Below are positions 6,987 to 8,021 of a stretch of DNA of 8,021 nucleotides, one piece after another. Under the pieces are notes generated by a model. It made no database searches. It saw nothing but the letters and a program-made list of their open reading frames with translations, and had not been told where the DNA came from. The DNA lies in the NCBI GenBank assembly GCA_018826645.1, contig JAHJZF010000011.1, forward strand, positions 1 to 8,021, given 5' to 3'. Position 1 is the stretch's first letter; the number at the start of each line of letters is the position of its first letter. The stretch is from Patescibacteria group bacterium (GTDB taxonomy: Bacteria > Patescibacteriota > Minisyncoccia > UBA6257 > Colwellbacteraceae). The position numbers and the translations under genes are program-made.

Positions 6987-7015
6987 AAGTTACAAATTAA
7001 CTCCTTGAACGTCAA
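6987..7015 (-). promoter_or_regulatory. Candidate promoter for the gmhA operon, near-leaderless
   Basis: On the minus strand TTGACG (7015-7010) is a 5/6 match to the -35 consensus. It is followed at exactly 17 bases by TAACTT (6992-6987), a weak -10 that keeps the key T, A and final T. Only 9 bases separate this -10 from the gmhA ATG, so transcription would begin about 3-5 bases before the start codon. That would explain the lack of a usable Shine-Dalgarno. An alternative pair further upstream (TTCAAA, 18 bases, TATACA) would give a leader of more than 50 bases. Confidence 0.4.
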
Positions 7016-7081
7016 TGTTTTGATATCCTTAGGGTAAGTAATCGAAACAGTTGTATAACCCTATATTCTAACCCTTTTGAA

Positions 7082-7110
7082 TTGACAATATGGGCTGATT
7101 ATGGTAATCT
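7082..7110 (+). promoter_or_regulatory. Sigma70-type promoter for the Nudix gene
   Basis: A perfect -35 TTGACA (7082-7087), a 17-base spacer and TAATCT (7105-7110) lie on the plus strand. The spacer ends in TGG, which provides an extended -10 (TGnTAATCT) and offsets the imperfect hexamer. Predicted transcription start is near 7116-7118, leaving about 20 bases of leader that contains the ribosome-binding site. This is the best-formed promoter in the window. Confidence 0.7.
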
Positions 7111-7123
7111 ATCTGCACTCTTG

Positions 7124-7130
7124 AAAGGAG
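7124..7130 (+). promoter_or_regulatory. Ribosome binding site fixing a TTG start
   Basis: AAAGGAG ends 6 bases before the TTG at 7137-7139, which is ideal spacing. No in-frame ATG or GTG lies between this site and the conserved part of the protein. The overlapping frame one base earlier (ATT GAC TAG) stops at once. TTG is therefore the likely start codon of the Nudix gene. Confidence 0.75.
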
Positions 7131-7136
7131 CGCACA

Positions 7137-7715
7137 TTGACTAGGCTTCCGAGCGATCTTGTTCCTTGGGATAAGATCGGAGACCCAACCATTCTTGCCG
7201 GCAAGTTCGGCAAGAGCCTGATCAGTCAGATGTTCAGAAGTCCCGCAGGGACTCTCGAGGAGTACACATTTTTCGGGCAAAACGACTGGTCCGTGGTTCT
7301 ACCGGTGACAACCGACGGACTCGTGATCACCAATCACGAGTACAAGCAGGGTTGCCACCAAGTGATCCACGAGCTTCCAGCGGGAGTCGCCGATTTCTCC
7401 GCAGAGACCCCCGAGGCTGTCATGCGAAGGGAACTCATGCAGGAGACGGGATATGAACCGGCTGAGGTAATCTTCCTTGGCCCGCCGCTGTTCATGGCAT
7501 CGAGGAGTTCGTGGACAAGGTTCCACGCCTTCCTCGCCACTGGATGCACAAAGATCGGCGGGCAGGCGCTCGACGAGACCGAGGACATCGTCACGGAGCT
7601 CGTGCCACTCGATGACTGGATTAGGCTCTGCCTGAGCCAATTGATCGAGCCGTCCGCGATCGTCACAACCTTCAGGTCCTTGCCCCACTTGGGCTACTCA
7701 TTCACGAAGGAGTGA
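7137..7715 (+). CDS. Nudix hydrolase, ADP-ribose pyrophosphatase-like
   Basis: This 192-residue protein starts at TTG and ends in TGA. ELPAGVADFS (79-88) and RRELMQETGYE (97-107) form a Nudix box. Arg98, Glu99, Glu103 and Gly105 are in place for the Mg2+-binding helix. The HELPAG lead-in is typical of ADP-ribose or nucleotide-sugar pyrophosphatases, which cleave NDP-X to NMP and P-X. Two departures are visible: the first glutamate of the EE pair is Gln102, a change common in the family, and Gly83 to Glu90 spans six residues instead of five. The sugar-nucleotide context might hint at an NDP-sugar substrate, but the gene is divergent from the operon and has its own promoter and terminator. It is about 58% GC (hand count, 7141-7680) against about 40% around it, with C/G-rich third positions, which suggests acquisition. 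The substrate is unknown. Confidence 0.9.
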   Translation: MTRLPSDLVPWDKIGDPTILAGKFGKSLISQMFRSPAGTLEEYTFFGQNDWSVVLPVTTDGLVITNHEYKQGCHQVIHELPAGVADFSAETPEAVMRRELMQETGYEPAEVIFLGPPLFMASRSSWTRFHAFLATGCTKIGGQALDETEDIVTELVPLDDWIRLCLSQLIEPSAIVTTFRSLPHLGYSFTKE

Positions 7716-7720
7716 CAACC

Positions 7721-7791
7721 AACCGCAGTAAGTGGGGTGCGGGCACAGCAAAGACGCCGTGTTCCGCCCCCACCCTGCGGTTTATTTATTT
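7721..7791 (+). terminator. Large GC-rich hairpin terminator after the Nudix gene
   Basis: The hairpin starts 5 bases after the stop. AACCGCAG (7721-7728) pairs with CTGCGGTT (7775-7782), GTGGGG (7732-7737) with CCCCAC (7768-7773), GCGG (7739-7742) with CCGC (7764-7767), and CAC (7744-7746) with GTG (7759-7761). This leaves a 12-base loop and small bulges. TTTATTTATTT follows the stem on the plus strand, fitting intrinsic termination. The U-rich tail overlaps the stop codon of the convergent gene at 7786. The stem is longer than most terminators and shares the high GC of the gene it follows. Confidence 0.75.
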
Positions 7792-8021
7792 AAACCCCGC
7801 TTTTTCTAAACAAAGCTTCACGTATGGATGCCAACTCTTATCTATCTTCCCCAGCCATTTAACTTCAGAGAAATCCGATATACCAGACTTCTCAAAATCT
7901 ACATCCGGCTTCTTGCTCAGCTCAACCGAATAAGCTGCATTTATCGTATGTCTCACATATCCTCCTTTAGGGTTTTCAAAAATAGTTTCTCCCATTAATA
8001 AAAATTCGGGTTTTCTATATC
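7786..8021 (-). CDS. Partial protein, C-terminal end; possibly Nudix-like
   Basis: The frame is open from the right edge (codons for YRKPEFLL precede the first internal Met at 7995) to TAA at 7786, so this is the 3' end of a gene whose start lies outside the window. About 78 residues are visible. They include a strand-like HTINAAYSVEL segment, then DFSEVKWLGKID, and end in SWHPYVKLCLEKAGFK. A strand beginning with His, followed by an acidic-SEVKW element and a terminal helix, resembles the region after the Nudix box in small Nudix hydrolases, but the box itself is not in view. The family call is therefore tentative. Base composition is AT-rich like the bulk of the window and unlike the Nudix gene beside it. 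It converges on that gene, and its stop lies in the U-rich tail of that gene's terminator. The Met at 7995 could be mistaken for the start, but nothing upstream supports it. Confidence 0.55.
   Translation of the reverse strand, partial: YRKPEFLLMGETIFENPKGGYVRHTINAAYSVELSKKPDVDFEKSGISDFSEVKWLGKIDKSWHPYVKLCLEKAGFK

Noticed and set aside
7068..7280. 70-codon minus-strand frame overlapping the Nudix start and its promoter
   Set aside because: It runs through the promoter and Shine-Dalgarno of the Nudix gene and its product has no family features.
7299..7688. Long antisense open frames (129 and 110 codons) opposite the Nudix gene
   Set aside because: High GC makes stop codons rare on both strands. 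The plus frame has a Nudix box, ribosome site, promoter and terminator, and the antisense translations show no recognisable motif.
7721..7782. Integron attC recombination site
   Set aside because: The hairpin has symmetrical outer arms, but the required RYYYAAC/GTTRRRY core boxes are not clearly present and no integrase is in the window. Terminator is the simpler reading.
7995..7995. ATG at 7995 as the true start of the right-hand gene
   Set aside because: The frame is open upstream to the window edge, no Shine-Dalgarno precedes it, and the codons before it continue plausible protein sequence.
1..8021. CRISPR array, tRNA or rRNA genes, insertion sequence or transposase
   Set aside because: I saw no regularly spaced repeats, no tRNA-like cloverleaf, no rRNA segments, and no transposase motifs or terminal inverted repeats.

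Overview
The window reads as a compact bacterial surface-polysaccharide locus. Seven complete genes lie head to tail on the minus strand (6977 down to 339). A separate, compositionally different Nudix hydrolase gene lies on the plus strand (7137-7715), and a partial gene sits at each end. The standard bacterial code is in use, because TAA, TAG and TGA all end intact genes; this argues against lineages that recode TGA. Most of the window is moderately AT-rich (about 40% GC in lines I counted by hand). Most operon genes lack a good Shine-Dalgarno sequence. Compactness, weak ribosome-binding sites and gene content would suit a Patescibacteria/CPR-type genome, but nothing here proves that assignment.

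Minus-strand operon, in order of transcription: gmhA (sedoheptulose 7-phosphate isomerase, 6977-6384), a PAPS-type sulfotransferase (6362-5418), an RmlC-like nucleotide-sugar 3,5-epimerase (5410-4865), a GT-B glycosyltransferase with a CgeB-like C-terminal half (4868-3780), a putative sugar O-methyltransferase (3768-2560), a zinc-ribbon C-methyltransferase of the NovU/TylC3/TcaB9 type (2537-1293), and an extended SDR closely resembling Campylobacter Cj1427 (1280-339). Gaps are 7-22 bases, with one 4-base overlap. A hairpin at 285-317 ends the unit. Beyond it another Rossmann-fold sugar dehydrogenase/epimerase starts at 226 and runs off the left edge.

Read together, these genes suggest synthesis and decoration of a modified heptose. 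GmhA opens the heptose route. The Cj1427-like oxidoreductase and the RmlC-like protein, which has the Cj1430/MlghB-type RGIHGD motif, would oxidise C4 and epimerise C3/C5 of a GDP-heptose. The two methyltransferases and the sulfotransferase would tailor the sugar or glycan, and the glycosyltransferase would attach it. The kinase, phosphatase and guanylyltransferase steps are not in this window.

Right side: 6978-7136 is a divergent intergenic region with a likely near-leaderless promoter for gmhA and a strong sigma70-type promoter plus canonical Shine-Dalgarno for the Nudix gene. The Nudix gene is about 58% GC, starts with TTG and ends in a large GC-rich hairpin with a T-rich tail, so it looks like a self-contained acquired cassette. 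The 3' end of a further minus-strand gene, possibly also Nudix-like, abuts that terminator and runs off the right edge.
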